In this document: piece by piece, positions 27,088 through 36,025 of the stretch
How the letters are laid out: each line of letters begins with the position of its first letter
How positions within the stretch are numbered: position 1 is the first letter of the stretch
Origin: Zeimonas sp003577305
Lineage (GTDB): Bacteria > Pseudomonadota > Gammaproteobacteria > Burkholderiales > Burkholderiaceae_E
Assembly (NCBI GenBank): GCA_030263385.1
Contig: SZOX01000009.1
Location: 61,883-125,882, forward strand
Length of the DNA: 64,000 bases
Direction: 5' to 3'
The notes under the pieces: model-generated
What the model saw: the letters and a program-made list of their open reading frames with translations, nothing else
Told to the model about the DNA's origin: nothing
Database searches by the model: none
Made by a program: the position numbers and the translations under genes

Positions 27088-28227
27088 ATGAGCGATCCGG
27101 GGTCCGCGGTTTCGCCCGAAGCGGCGCCCGCCGGCGGGCCGGCCGCGCAGGCGTCCGTGCCTCCGCGGCGGCGCCTCACCGACGGCGCCGACCTGCCGGT
27201 CCTGCCCGATTGCTGCAACCTCGGCACGATGGCGCGGGTGTTGCTGCCGCTGAACCTCGGCGTGCTGCTGCTGGGCTGGCTGCTGCCGGCGGCGGGCGCC
27301 GGGCACTGGCCGATGTTCGAGACGGCGTTGCGGGTCGATGCGGTGGCCGCAGCCACCCTGCTGCTGCTGTGCCCGCTGCGCCGCGCGGTCAGCGGCGCGC
27401 CCAGGTCGACCCAGTGGGCCGTCGGGCTCGGCGTGCCGGCTGCGCTCGCGGCGGCAGTCGCGCTGGCGAGCGCCGCACCGCCGCAGCCGGGCGTGCTCGC
27501 GCTCGTCGCCTGGCTCATGCCGCGCGTGCTGCTCGCGGCGGCAGTCGCGTGGCTGCTCATCGAATACCTGCGGCTGCGCCAGTTGTCGCTGCAGCCCTCG
27601 CAGGCCGAGGGCCGGCTGCAGGCACTGCAGGCGCGCATCCGGCCGCACTTCCTGTTCAACAGCCTGAACACGGTGCTCGGGCTGATGCGCAGCGACCCGC
27701 GCAAGGCCGAGCGCACGCTGGAGAACCTGGCCGACCTGTTCCGCGTGTTCATGAAGGACAGCCGCGAGCTGGTGCCGCTCGACGACGAGGTGCTGCTGTG
27801 CAAGGAGTACCTCACCATCGAGAAGCTGCGGCTCGCCGAGCGGCTGGCGGTGCGCTGGGAGCTCGACGGCATGCCCGGCGACGCGTTGCTGCCGTCGCTG
27901 CTGCTGCAGCCGCTGATCGAGAACGCGGTCCATCACGGCATCGAGCCGAGCCAGGAGCCCGGAGAGATACGCGTCGCGATCGCCCGCAGCGGCGACCGGG
28001 TGCGCGTGGAGATCGCCAATCCGCTGCCCGGGGCGCCGCCGAGCCGTCCGGGCAACCACATGGCGCTGTCGAACGTGCGCGAGCGCCTCGACCTCACGTT
28101 CGACGTCGAGGGCCAGCTCGATACCCACGCCGACAACGGCCAGTTCCGGGTAATCGTCCAGTTTCCCTACCGCAAAGAGAGAAGACGCCGAGATGCCAGA
28201 CGCTCCTTCGATCCTGATCGTCGATGA
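27088..28227 (+). CDS. algZ: LytS/AlgZ-type sensor histidine kinase
   Basis: Membrane sensor kinase of 379 residues without a classical dimerisation domain. About four hydrophobic helices (residues 48-170) are followed by the His_kinase motif RIRPHFLFNSLNTVLGLMR (phosphorylated His near 187) and an ATPase domain with LLLQPLIENAVHHG. In pseudomonads and relatives AlgZ pairs with the LytTR regulator AlgR, and hemC often lies next to them, as here. The symbol is given by context. It overlaps the regulator gene by 35 bases. Confidence 0.85.
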   Translation: MSDPGSAVSPEAAPAGGPAAQASVPPRRRLTDGADLPVLPDCCNLGTMARVLLPLNLGVLLLGWLLPAAGAGHWPMFETALRVDAVAAATLLLLCPLRRAVSGAPRSTQWAVGLGVPAALAAAVALASAAPPQPGVLALVAWLMPRVLLAAAVAWLLIEYLRLRQLSLQPSQAEGRLQALQARIRPHFLFNSLNTVLGLMRSDPRKAERTLENLADLFRVFMKDSRELVPLDDEVLLCKEYLTIEKLRLAERLAVRWELDGMPGDALLPSLLLQPLIENAVHHGIEPSQEPGEIRVAIARSGDRVRVEIANPLPGAPPSRPGNHMALSNVRERLDLTFDVEGQLDTHADNGQFRVIVQFPYRKERRRRDARRSFDPDRR

Positions 28228-28993
28228 CGAACCGGTTGCACGCTCGCGGCTTCGCGAGCTGCTGGCCGACCTCGCTCCCGAGTTCCCTCACCGCATCGTC
28301 GGCGAGGCCCCCAACGCGCCCGAGGCGCTGTCGCAGATCGAGGTCGCGCAGCCGCAGATCGTGCTGCTCGACATCCAGATGCCCGGCATGACCGGCATCG
28401 AGCTCGCGCGGCACATCTCGGCGCGGGCGCAGTCGGGCGACGCCCCCAGGCCGATGCCGCTGATCATCTTCGTCACCGCATTCGACGAATTCGCGGTCGA
28501 CGCGTTCGAGGTGAGGGCGATCGACTACCTGCTCAAGCCGGTACGCGCCGAGCGCCTGAAGCAGGCGCTGCAGCGCGCGCTCACGCGAATGCCGCAGGAG
28601 CACGCGCAGGCGATCGACCAGCTCGCGCGCGCCACCAACACGCGCAGGCGCCACCTGTCGGTGCACGAGCGCGGCCGCGTCATCCTGGTGCCGCTCGAGC
28701 AGGTCGTCTACCTGAAGGCCGAACTCAAGTACATCACGGTGCGCACCCGGGAGCGCGAATTCCTGATCGAGGAATCGCTCACCTCGCTCGAGGACGAATT
28801 CAGCGACCGCTTCGTGCGCATCCACCGCAACGCGCTGGTGGCGCGCCCCTCGATCGCAGGCTTCGAGCGCGTGATGCCGCAGGGCGAAACCGAGGGCGGC
28901 GATCCCTACTGGCAAGTGGTGCTGCGCGACGTCAGCGAGCGGCTGCCGGTGAGCCGGCGCCAGTGGTCCACGGTGAAGAACCTCGTCGGGTGA
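28193..28993 (+). CDS. algR: LytTR-family response regulator (AlgR-like)
   Basis: Response regulator of 266 residues with receiver domain (ILIVDDEPVARSRL, phospho-acceptor D60 in VLLDIQMPGMTG, K in LLKPVRAERL) and a C-terminal LytTR DNA-binding domain (from about residue 160: LEQVVYLKAELKYITV, FVRIHRNALVAR). It is the likely partner of the AlgZ-like kinase, with overlapping genes. AlgR homologues control surface, motility and virulence traits in pseudomonads; the targets here are unknown. Its stop overlaps the GTG start of hemC (GTGA). Confidence 0.9.
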   Translation: MPDAPSILIVDDEPVARSRLRELLADLAPEFPHRIVGEAPNAPEALSQIEVAQPQIVLLDIQMPGMTGIELARHISARAQSGDAPRPMPLIIFVTAFDEFAVDAFEVRAIDYLLKPVRAERLKQALQRALTRMPQEHAQAIDQLARATNTRRRHLSVHERGRVILVPLEQVVYLKAELKYITVRTREREFLIEESLTSLEDEFSDRFVRIHRNALVARPSIAGFERVMPQGETEGGDPYWQVVLRDVSERLPVSRRQWSTVKNLVG

Positions 28994-29940
28994 CGACGGG
29001 CACGGTTGCCGCGCCGGCGCGACTGGTCATCGCGTCGCGCCAGAGCAGGCTGGCGATGTGGCAGGCCGAGCACGTGCAGGCGCGCCTGCGCGAACTCTAT
29101 CCGCGCTGCGAGGTCGAGATCCTCGGCATGACCACCGAGGGCGACCGCGTGCTCGATCGCGCACTCACCGAGATCGGCGGCAAGGGCCTGTTCATCAAGG
29201 AGCTCGAAGTGGCGCTGCTCGAGCGGCGCGCCGACCTCGCCGTGCATTCGCTGAAAGACGTGCCGATGGAGGTGGCCGAGCCGTTCGCACTGGCGGCGAT
29301 CATGGCGCGCGAAGACCCGCGCGATGCCTTCGTCAGCGCGGGCTACGCTTCGCTCGAGTCGCTGCCGGCCGGCGCCCGCCTGGGCACCTCGAGCCTGCGC
29401 CGCGCGGCACAGATCCGGCGCGCCTTTCCCGCGCTCGAACTGCTGCCGCTGCGCGGCAACGTGAACACGCGGCTCGCGCGCCTCGACGAGGGGCGCTACG
29501 ACGCGATCGTGCTGGCGGCCGCAGGGCTCGAGCGGCTGGGGCTGGCCGAGCGCATCCGCGCGATCGTGCCGCCGACGCTGTGCCTGCCGGCCGCCGGGCA
29601 GGGGGCGCTGGCGATCGAGACGCTCGCGTCGCGCGACGACCTGCACGCGTGGCTCGCGCCGCTCGACCACCCAGCCACCGCGGTCGAGGTTCACGCCGAG
29701 CGCACCGTGTCCCGGCTGCTCGGCGGCAGTTGCCGCGTGCCGCTGGCCGCCTGGTGCGTGTCCACGCCGCAAGGCGGGCTGCGGCTGGTCGCGCGGGTGG
29801 CCGCGGAAGACGGCAGCGGGATGGTCGAGGCGGTGGCCGAGTCGGCGCACGCCGATCACGACGCGGCCGAGGCGATCGGCCGGCAGGCGGCGCGTTCGCT
29901 GCAGGAGCAGGGCGCGGCGCGATGGCTCGGGTCGTCCTGA
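28990..29940 (+). CDS. hemC: Hydroxymethylbilane synthase (porphobilinogen deaminase)
   Basis: Cytoplasmic enzyme of 316 residues that joins four porphobilinogens into hydroxymethylbilane on the way to haem, sirohaem and cobalamin. Motifs: LVIASRQSRLAMWQA, MTTEGDRVLDRAL, GKGLFIKELE, DLAVHSLKDVP, and LLGGSCRVPLAAW, whose Cys (about 248) carries the dipyrromethane cofactor. The start is GTG at 28990, overlapping the regulator stop. It overlaps hemD by 19 bases, so hemC-hemD-hemX translation is coupled. Confidence 0.97.
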   Translation: MTTGTVAAPARLVIASRQSRLAMWQAEHVQARLRELYPRCEVEILGMTTEGDRVLDRALTEIGGKGLFIKELEVALLERRADLAVHSLKDVPMEVAEPFALAAIMAREDPRDAFVSAGYASLESLPAGARLGTSSLRRAAQIRRAFPALELLPLRGNVNTRLARLDEGRYDAIVLAAAGLERLGLAERIRAIVPPTLCLPAAGQGALAIETLASRDDLHAWLAPLDHPATAVEVHAERTVSRLLGGSCRVPLAAWCVSTPQGGLRLVARVAAEDGSGMVEAVAESAHADHDAAEAIGRQAARSLQEQGAARWLGSS

Positions 29941-30710
29941 CGCAACCCTGGCCGCGGGTGCGCGGCATCGAGCAGCGGCTGCGCGAGCTCGGCCACGAAC
30001 CGCTGGCGCTGCCGATGTCGGAGATCGTCGAACTGCTCGACGATCCCGCCGTCGCCGGCATGGCAGCGCGCCTGGCCGGATTCGATTGGGTGGTCATGGT
30101 GAGTCCGGCCGCAGTGGCCGCGGCGGCGCGCCTGGCCGGCGGACGCTGGCCCGAAGGCACCGGCGCCGCTGTGGTCGGCCCGGGAAGCCTGCAGGCGATC
30201 GCCGAATCCGGGCTGGGGGTGGTGCCCGAGCGGGTGCTGCTGCCCGGCGGGCCGCAGTTCGATGCCGATGCGCTGATCGACACGCCGCCGCTGCGCACTC
30301 CGCGCGGTCTGCGCGTGCTCGTGCTGCGCGGCCACGGCGGCAGCGAACGCTGGATCGAGCGCCTGCGCGAAGCGGGCGCGGCGGTCGAAACCTGCGAGAT
30401 CTACCGGCGCGAGCCGCTCGGGCCGGACGCTGCGGCGCTGGCGAAGCTGCGCGCACTGCTCGACGGCCGGCCCGTGCCGGCGTTCGTCTTCACGCAGCGC
30501 GACGCGGTCGAGCGCTTCGAGGCACTGCTCGGGCGCACCGGACTGGCCGCACGGGCGCACGAAGCGCCGGCGCTCGCGATCCACGCGCGCATCGTGGCGG
30601 CGCTGCAGGCCTGCGGCTGGCGCGAGGTGCGCGCGATCGGGCCCGGCGATCGGGCGCTCGCCGCCGCGCTAGAATTACTGCCCGATTCACCGAGCAGTCA
30701 AAGTGTCTGA
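29922..30710 (+). CDS. hemD: Uroporphyrinogen-III synthase
   Basis: Enzyme of 262 residues that cyclises hydroxymethylbilane with inversion of ring D. The family is weakly conserved; identification rests on the N-terminal VVLTQPWPR...GIEQRLRELGHEPLALPM, the central DWVVMVSPAAVAAAARL, on VVGPGSLQAIAESG, on AAVETCEIYRREPL and on position between hemC and hemX. The ATG at 29922 lies inside hemC. It overlaps the hemX start by 8 bases. Confidence 0.93.
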   Translation: MARVVLTQPWPRVRGIEQRLRELGHEPLALPMSEIVELLDDPAVAGMAARLAGFDWVVMVSPAAVAAAARLAGGRWPEGTGAAVVGPGSLQAIAESGLGVVPERVLLPGGPQFDADALIDTPPLRTPRGLRVLVLRGHGGSERWIERLREAGAAVETCEIYRREPLGPDAAALAKLRALLDGRPVPAFVFTQRDAVERFEALLGRTGLAARAHEAPALAIHARIVAALQACGWREVRAIGPGDRALAAALELLPDSPSSQSV

Positions 30711-31752
30711 GCCGGACAAGGCTGAAACCGACGAAGCGCCGCGGGCCCCGGCGCCACCCCCTGAACCGATGTACCGCCCGGCAGCGGCGCCCGCCGCCGC
30801 CGGCTGGCGCAACTGGATCGCCTGGGTGGCGCTCGTGCTGGCGATCGGCAGCGCGATCTGGACCGGATCGCGCCTCGACATGCACGAATCCGAGGCGGCG
30901 CGCCGCCTTCAGGCCGGCGAACAGCGCATCGCGCAACTCGAGGCCGCGCTCCAGCACGCGCAGGCACTTCTGCGTGACGCCCAGAGCCGCACTGCGGTGC
31001 TCGAGAGCAAGGTGCTCGAGGCTGCCGGCCTGCAGGCCCAGATCGAAAAGCTCTACCGCAACCTGGCCAGCGATTCCACCGACGTGCTGCTCGCCGAGTC
31101 GGAGTCAGCGCTCGCGCTGGCGAGCCAGCAACTCGCGCTGGGCAGCAACCCGCAGGCGGCGCTCGGCGCATTGCAGGAAATCGAGTCGAGGCTGCGCCGC
31201 CAGGACGACCCGTCGCTCGGCAGCGTGCGCCGCGCGCTGCAGCGCGACATCGACCGCCTGAAGGAGTATCCGGCGGCCGACATCGGTTCGCTGGCGCTGC
31301 GCCTCGACGGGCTGCTCGCCTCGATCGACCAGTTGCCGCTGCTCGCGTCGGTGCGCACGCCCGGGCAGGCTTCGGCCGAGGCAGCGGCGGCCGGCCTGAG
31401 CGCGCTGCGCGACGAGTTGCAGCAACTGTTCCGCGTGCGCCGGGTCGACGCGCCCGATGCTGCGCTGCTGGCTCCCGGGCAGGCCTACTTCCTGCGACAG
31501 AACCTGCGGCTGCTGCTGCTCAACGCGCGCCTGTCGCTGCTCTCGCGCAGCGAAGCCCTGTTTCGCAGCGACCTCGAACGCGCGATCGGCTGGCTGCGCG
31601 ACTACTACGACGACCGCAGCCGCGGTGTCGCCGGCGCGACGGCGCAGTTGCGGCAGATGCTGGGCGCGCGCATCGCGCTCGAGCCTCCGACGCTGGCCGA
31701 GAGCCTGGCCGCGGTGCGCGCCGCGCGGGCGGTGCGCGAAGCCGGGCGCTGA
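30703..31752 (+). CDS. hemX: HemX-like membrane protein (uroporphyrinogen-III C-methyltransferase-like)
   Basis: Protein of 349 residues with a Pro-rich cytoplasmic start, one transmembrane helix (WIAWVALVLAIGSAIWTG, about 38-56), then a long coiled-coil and helical periplasmic-side domain (QIEKLYRNLASDS, LLLLNARLSLLSR). HemX proteins occur between hemD and hemY. They carry the name of a methyltransferase but lack that domain; the role is probably structural in haem biosynthesis. The GTG start at 30703 overlaps the hemD stop. Confidence 0.88.
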   Translation: MSEPDKAETDEAPRAPAPPPEPMYRPAAAPAAAGWRNWIAWVALVLAIGSAIWTGSRLDMHESEAARRLQAGEQRIAQLEAALQHAQALLRDAQSRTAVLESKVLEAAGLQAQIEKLYRNLASDSTDVLLAESESALALASQQLALGSNPQAALGALQEIESRLRRQDDPSLGSVRRALQRDIDRLKEYPAADIGSLALRLDGLLASIDQLPLLASVRTPGQASAEAAAAGLSALRDELQQLFRVRRVDAPDAALLAPGQAYFLRQNLRLLLLNARLSLLSRSEALFRSDLERAIGWLRDYYDDRSRGVAGATAQLRQMLGARIALEPPTLAESLAAVRAARAVREAGR

Positions 31753-31772
31753 GCACTGCCGGGGCGACGACG

Positions 31773-33017
31773 ATGCGGCGAGTCATCTGGAGCATGCTGA
31801 TCGTCTCGGCGGCGGTCGGCCTGGCGATGCTGATGCGCTTCAATCACGGCAACGTCGCGGTGCTGTGGCCGCCGTACCGGATCGATTTCTCGGTGAACCT
31901 CGCGGTGCTGGTGCTGGCGATCGCGTTCCTGGTTTTCCACCTGCTGCTGGCCACGTTCTCGAACGCGCTGAACCTGCCGGCGCGGGTGCGCGAATACCGC
32001 GAGCGGCGCCGGCGCGAGAGCGCGCTCGCCGGCCTGCGCGACAGCCTGCTGGCGCTGTTCGAAGGCCGGTTCGGGCGCGCCGAGCGCCTCGCGCAATCGG
32101 CGCTCGGCGACCGTTCGCTGGCCGGCGTCGCCTCGCTGGTGGCCGCTCGCGCCGCGCACCGGATGCGCGAGACCGAACGGCGTGACCGCTGGCTGGAGGC
32201 TGCGGGCGAGGAACCCGGCATCGCCAACGCGCAGTTGATGACCACGGCCGAACTGGCGGTCGAGGACCACCGTCCGTCCGATGCCGTCGCGGCGATCGGG
32301 AAACTCCAGGCGGGCGGGCCGCGCCACATCCACGGGCTGCGCATCGCCTTGCGTGCGCACGAGCAGGCGGGCAACTGGGAGGCGGCGATCCAGGCCTTGC
32401 GACAACTCGAGAAGCGCGACGCGCTGCATCCGGCAGCGATCCGCGGACTGAAGATCCGCGCCTACCGTGCGCTGTTCGCCGCGCGTCGCGACGATGCCGC
32501 GGCGGTGCAGGCGCTGTATGCGTCGGTGGCGCCGGCCGATCGCGGCATCGACGAGATCGCCGAGGCGGCCGCGCAGGCGTTCGCGGCTGCGGGGCGCGCC
32601 GAGCAGGCCGCGCGAATCGTCGAGGAAGCGCTCGAGACGCGCTTCGTCGTATCGTTGGTGTCGCTCTACGCCCGACTCGATGTTGTGCCCGCGCGCGAGC
32701 GGTTGCGCCGCGCCGAGGCCTGGCGCGGCCGCTACGGCGACGAGCCGGTCCTGCTCAGGGCTGTCGGACGGCTGTGCGCCGCGCAGGAACTGTGGGGCAA
32801 GGCCGAGGAATTCCTGCTGCACGCCGCGCGCCTGGCCCCGGAGCGCGAGACGCAGCTGATGCTCGCGCAGCTCTACGAACGGCTGGGCCGCGACCGCGAG
32901 GCGAACGAGCGCTACCGGCTGGCCGCGCTTGCCGGACCCGGTGCGTTGCCGCTGCCGGTCGCCGCGGGCGGCGCAGCGCTCAGCCGTGATGCAGCGCCAC
33001 CGTCTTCAGTGCGGTGA
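31773..33017 (+). CDS. hemY: HemY protein with tetratricopeptide-like repeats
   Basis: Inner-membrane protein of 414 residues. Two N-terminal hydrophobic helices (about 4-24 and 40-62) bracket the conserved NHGNVAVLWPPYRIDFSVNL, and the remainder is helical TPR-like repeats (for example GNWEAAIQALRQLEKRDALHPAA, ELWGKAEEFLLHAARLAP). This is the proteobacterial HemY that ends the hemCDXY operon, not the unrelated oxidase of Gram-positive bacteria. The exact role in late haem synthesis is unsettled. Its 3' end overlaps the convergent aldehyde dehydrogenase gene by 38 bases. Confidence 0.9.
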   Translation: MRRVIWSMLIVSAAVGLAMLMRFNHGNVAVLWPPYRIDFSVNLAVLVLAIAFLVFHLLLATFSNALNLPARVREYRERRRRESALAGLRDSLLALFEGRFGRAERLAQSALGDRSLAGVASLVAARAAHRMRETERRDRWLEAAGEEPGIANAQLMTTAELAVEDHRPSDAVAAIGKLQAGGPRHIHGLRIALRAHEQAGNWEAAIQALRQLEKRDALHPAAIRGLKIRAYRALFAARRDDAAAVQALYASVAPADRGIDEIAEAAAQAFAAAGRAEQAARIVEEALETRFVVSLVSLYARLDVVPARERLRRAEAWRGRYGDEPVLLRAVGRLCAAQELWGKAEEFLLHAARLAPERETQLMLAQLYERLGRDREANERYRLAALAGPGALPLPVAAGGAALSRDAAPPSSVR

Positions 33018-34455
33018 ACGCGTACAGCGCCTCGAAGCCTTTCTCGCGGCCGTAGCCGCTGCGGCCCACGCCGCCGAAGGGCAACTCGACGCCGCCGCCG
33101 GCGCCGTAATTGTTCACGAATACCTGGCCGGCGCGCAGCCGGCGCGCCAGTCGCAGCTGGCGCGCCCCGTCGCGTGTCCACAGGCCGGCCACCAGGCCGT
33201 AGGGCGTGCCGTTGGCGAGCGCCACCGCATGCGCCTCGTCCTCGAAGCGGCTCGCCACCAGCACCGGTCCGAAGATCTCCTCCTGTGCCACGCGATGCGC
33301 GGGCGGCACGCCGCCCAGCAGCACCGGCGCCTGGTAGAAGCCCTCGGCGGGCGCGCCGTCGACCACGGCGCCCTGCGCTGCGAAATCGAGCCCTCCGACT
33401 TGCGCTTCGGAGAGGAATTCGCGGACGCGCTGCTGCTGGCGCCCGGACACCAGCGGCCCGAGGTCGAGATCGGCGTGCGCCGGGCCGGCGCGCAGCGCCG
33501 CGAAGCGCTCGGCAAGCAGGCCGAGCACCCGATCATAGACCGACGCTTCGATCAGCACGCGGCTGCCCGCCGAGCAGGTCTGGCCGGCGTTCTGCACGAT
33601 CGCGCGCACCAGCACCGGCAACGCCGCCTCGATGTCGGCGTCGGCGAACACCAGTTGCGGCGACTTGCCGCCCAGTTCGAGCGTGACCGGGCAGTGGTGC
33701 GTCGCGGCCGCCTGAGCGACGCGGCGGCCGGTGTCCGGCGAGCCGGTGAACGAGACGTGGTCGATGCCGGGATGCCCGGCGAGCGCCTGGCCGGCCTCGC
33801 CGCCCAGCCCGGTGACGAGATTCAGCGCTCCGGGCGGCAGTCCGGCCTGCGCACCGAGTTGCGCCACGCGCAGCAGCGACAGGCAGGCGTCCTCGGCCGG
33901 CTTGACCACGCAGGCGTTGCCGGCGGCCAGCGCCGCGCCCAGCGAGCGGCCGAAGATCTGCATCGGGTAGTTCCACGGAATGATGTGGCCCGTGACACCG
34001 TGCGGCTCGCGCAGCGTGAGCACGGTGTAGCCGTGCCGATAGGGAATCGTCTGGCCGTGCAGCTTGTCGGCGGCGCCCGCGTAGAACTCGAAGTAGCGGG
34101 CCAGCGCCTGCGCGTCGGCGCGTGCCTGCGCCAGGGGCTTGCCGGTGTCGCGCGACTCGATCCGGGCGAGCGTCTCGCATTCCGCCTCGACCAGGTCGGC
34201 CCAGCGGCGCAGGATGCGGCCCCGTTGCGCCGCGTCGGTGCGTCCCCAGGGGCCCGCGGCAGGCTCGGTGCCGCTGCCGTCGAAGGCGCGGCGCGCGGCG
34301 CGCACCGCGCGATCGACGTCGGCGGCGCTCCCGCGCGCGATCTGCGCGAAGACGCGTCCGTCGGACGGGTCGATCACCGGCAGGCTCTCGCCCGAGGCCG
34401 GCGCGACAGACTCGTTGTCGATGAAGAGCGCGTGGCGTTCGGTCGTCTGCAGCAT
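32980..34455 (-). CDS. Aldehyde dehydrogenase family protein
   Basis: NAD(P)+-dependent enzyme of 491 residues oxidising an aldehyde to its acid. Cofactor and catalytic motifs include GHIIPWNYPMQIFGRSLG, the general-base Glu in TLELGGKSPQLVF (about 258), the nucleophile Cys in NAGQTCSAGSR (about 296), EEIFGPVL, and PFGGVGRSGYGREKG. Overall it resembles betaine-aldehyde or gamma-aminobutyraldehyde dehydrogenases, but the substrate cannot be assigned. It stands alone, convergent with hemY and divergent from the efflux operon. Confidence 0.93.
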   Translation of the reverse strand: MLQTTERHALFIDNESVAPASGESLPVIDPSDGRVFAQIARGSAADVDRAVRAARRAFDGSGTEPAAGPWGRTDAAQRGRILRRWADLVEAECETLARIESRDTGKPLAQARADAQALARYFEFYAGAADKLHGQTIPYRHGYTVLTLREPHGVTGHIIPWNYPMQIFGRSLGAALAAGNACVVKPAEDACLSLLRVAQLGAQAGLPPGALNLVTGLGGEAGQALAGHPGIDHVSFTGSPDTGRRVAQAAATHHCPVTLELGGKSPQLVFADADIEAALPVLVRAIVQNAGQTCSAGSRVLIEASVYDRVLGLLAERFAALRAGPAHADLDLGPLVSGRQQQRVREFLSEAQVGGLDFAAQGAVVDGAPAEGFYQAPVLLGGVPPAHRVAQEEIFGPVLVASRFEDEAHAVALANGTPYGLVAGLWTRDGARQLRLARRLRAGQVFVNNYGAGGGVELPFGGVGRSGYGREKGFEALYAFTALKTVALHHG

Positions 34456-34646
34456 GATCGGCCTCTTCGCATCGGGGAGGGTGCATCGCCGGCCGTGAAT
34501 TCATCGGGGCGCGGTCGCCGGCGTGCGCCCCGACCGGCATTATCCGCGCCTCGCGCGCTACGGGGCGGCGCTCGACTGGCCGGGACTGCCGGATCGCCGC
34601 CGCGAGGCCACCTGCGCACGCACCAGCGAGGTCAGGTCGGATCCGA

Positions 34647-34739
34647 TCAGGTGCCGGTCGCGATCGCATCGTCGTCATGCGCGGCCAACAACTCCGGTCC
34701 GATGCGATCGACCAGCGGCAGTTCGACTTCGTCGCGCAT
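34647..34739 (-). CDS. Very short possible ORF in the divergent gap
   Basis: Within the 349-base gap between the aldehyde dehydrogenase and efflux genes, a minus-strand frame from ATG 34739 encodes 30 residues starting MRDEVELPLVDRIGPELLAA. The composition looks protein-like, but there is no ribosome binding site at proper distance (GGACGGAG is 23 bases away) and no recognised family. It could be a relic of a lost regulator gene or chance. Otherwise this gap holds only a possible efflux promoter. Confidence 0.2.
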   Translation of the reverse strand: MRDEVELPLVDRIGPELLAAHDDDAIATGT

Positions 34740-34758
34740 CGCACGAAACAGCGATGTA

Positions 34759-34764
34759 TATACT
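34759..34764 (+). promoter_or_regulatory. Candidate -10 box for the RND efflux operon
   Basis: TATACT at 34759-34764 is part of the palindromic run GTATATAC. It would place transcription start near 34771 and favours the adaptor start codon at 34805 over the ATG at 34754. No convincing -35 is visible. Confidence 0.35.
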
Positions 34765-34804
34765 CCGTCCTTTCCTGTCCATCCGGCCCTCGCCGTCTCC
34801 CGTC

Positions 34805-36010
34805 ATGATCGACGCCGCCCACCGCCAGCGCCTGCCCCTGCTCGTGCCGTCGCTTCTCGCCGCAGCGCTGCTGGTGGCCGGATGCGATCGCGGCTCCGGT
34901 GGCGGCCCCGCGCAGGGCCCCGGTGCGGGCGCGCCGCCTGCGTTGCCGGTGACGGTGATCGAGATGCAGCCGCGCCAGGTACCGATCGTTCTGGAGGCGG
35001 TGGCGCGCGCCGAAGGATCGCGCGAGGTCGAGGTGCGCGCCAGAGTGACCGGCATTCTCGAGAAGCAGCTGTTTCGCGAGGGCGAGCCGATCAGGGCCGG
35101 CGCGCCGATGTATCGCATCGAGCGCGCGCCGTTCGAGATCGCGCTGTCGCAGGCACGGGCCGCGCTCGCGCAGGCGAACTCGCGGGCCGAGCGCGCCCGG
35201 CTGGAGGCAGCGCGGCTCGAGAAGCTGCTGGCCGACCGCGCGATCAGCCAGCGCGAGTACGACGACGCGCGCTCCTCGCTGCAGCAGACGCAGGCGGCGC
35301 TGCAGGCCGCGCAGGCGGGAGTCCGCGAAGCCGAGCTGAACCTGTCGTACACGACCGTCGATGCGCCGATTGCCGGAATCGCAGGGCGGGCGCTGCGCTC
35401 CGAGGGCAGCCTGGTCACGCCGGCCGGCGACAGCAGCCTGCTCACCACGCTCACGCGCACCGATCCGATCTGGGTGCGCTTCTCGTTGTCGGAGTCCGAG
35501 TACGGGCTGCTGCGCGGCGCCGACGAGCGTGCGGTGAAGGTGAACCTGGCGCTGCCCGACGGGCGCGACTACCAACGCGACGGACGGCTGAACTACACCG
35601 GGTCCACCGTGGATCCGAAGCTCGGCACGGTGCAGCTGCGCGCCGAGTTCGCGAACCCGTCGCTGCAGTTGCTGCCGGGCCAGTACGTCAAGGCGCGCGT
35701 CGAGGTCGGCAGGCACGAAGCCTTCCTGGTGCCGCAGACCGCAGTGGTGCAGACCGACCGGGGCCGCTTCGTCTGGGTGCTCGACGCGTCGAACCAGGCG
35801 CACCTGCGTGCGGTGCAGACCGGCAGCTGGATCGGCCGCGACTGGGTCGTCGACAGCGGTCTGCAGGCCGGCGATCGGGTGGCAGTCGACAACCTGATCA
35901 GGTTGCGCCCGGGCGCGACCGTCGAGCCGAAGTCGCCGCCCGATGCCCGGGCCGGGCAGGAGCCCCAGGGTGGGCAGGGCGGCGCCCCGGCCGCTGGCGG
36001 CAGCCGCTGA
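34805..36010 (+). CDS. RND efflux periplasmic adaptor lipoprotein
   Basis: Membrane fusion protein of 401 residues linking the RND pump to the outer-membrane channel. The N-terminus has a lipoprotein signal whose lipobox ends LLVAGC, giving a membrane-anchored periplasmic protein. It shows the AcrA/MexE hairpin (ALAQANSRAERARLEAARLE, AISQREYDDARSSL) flanked by lipoyl-like halves (VEVRARVTGILEKQLFREGE, LSYTTVDAPIAGIAG) and the beta-barrel segment LPGQYVKARVEVG. An ATG 17 codons upstream (34754) is possible, but a -10 box overlaps it. First gene of a three-gene efflux operon, 15 bases before the pump gene. Confidence 0.92.
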   Translation: MIDAAHRQRLPLLVPSLLAAALLVAGCDRGSGGGPAQGPGAGAPPALPVTVIEMQPRQVPIVLEAVARAEGSREVEVRARVTGILEKQLFREGEPIRAGAPMYRIERAPFEIALSQARAALAQANSRAERARLEAARLEKLLADRAISQREYDDARSSLQQTQAALQAAQAGVREAELNLSYTTVDAPIAGIAGRALRSEGSLVTPAGDSSLLTTLTRTDPIWVRFSLSESEYGLLRGADERAVKVNLALPDGRDYQRDGRLNYTGSTVDPKLGTVQLRAEFANPSLQLLPGQYVKARVEVGRHEAFLVPQTAVVQTDRGRFVWVLDASNQAHLRAVQTGSWIGRDWVVDSGLQAGDRVAVDNLIRLRPGATVEPKSPPDARAGQEPQGGQGGAPAAGGSR

Positions 36011-36025
36011 ACTCGCGGGAATCGC

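Noticed and set aside
30703..31752. Reading hemX as a true uroporphyrinogen-III C-methyltransferase
   Set aside because: The methyltransferase (SAM-binding) domain is absent; only the membrane anchor and helical domain of HemX are present.
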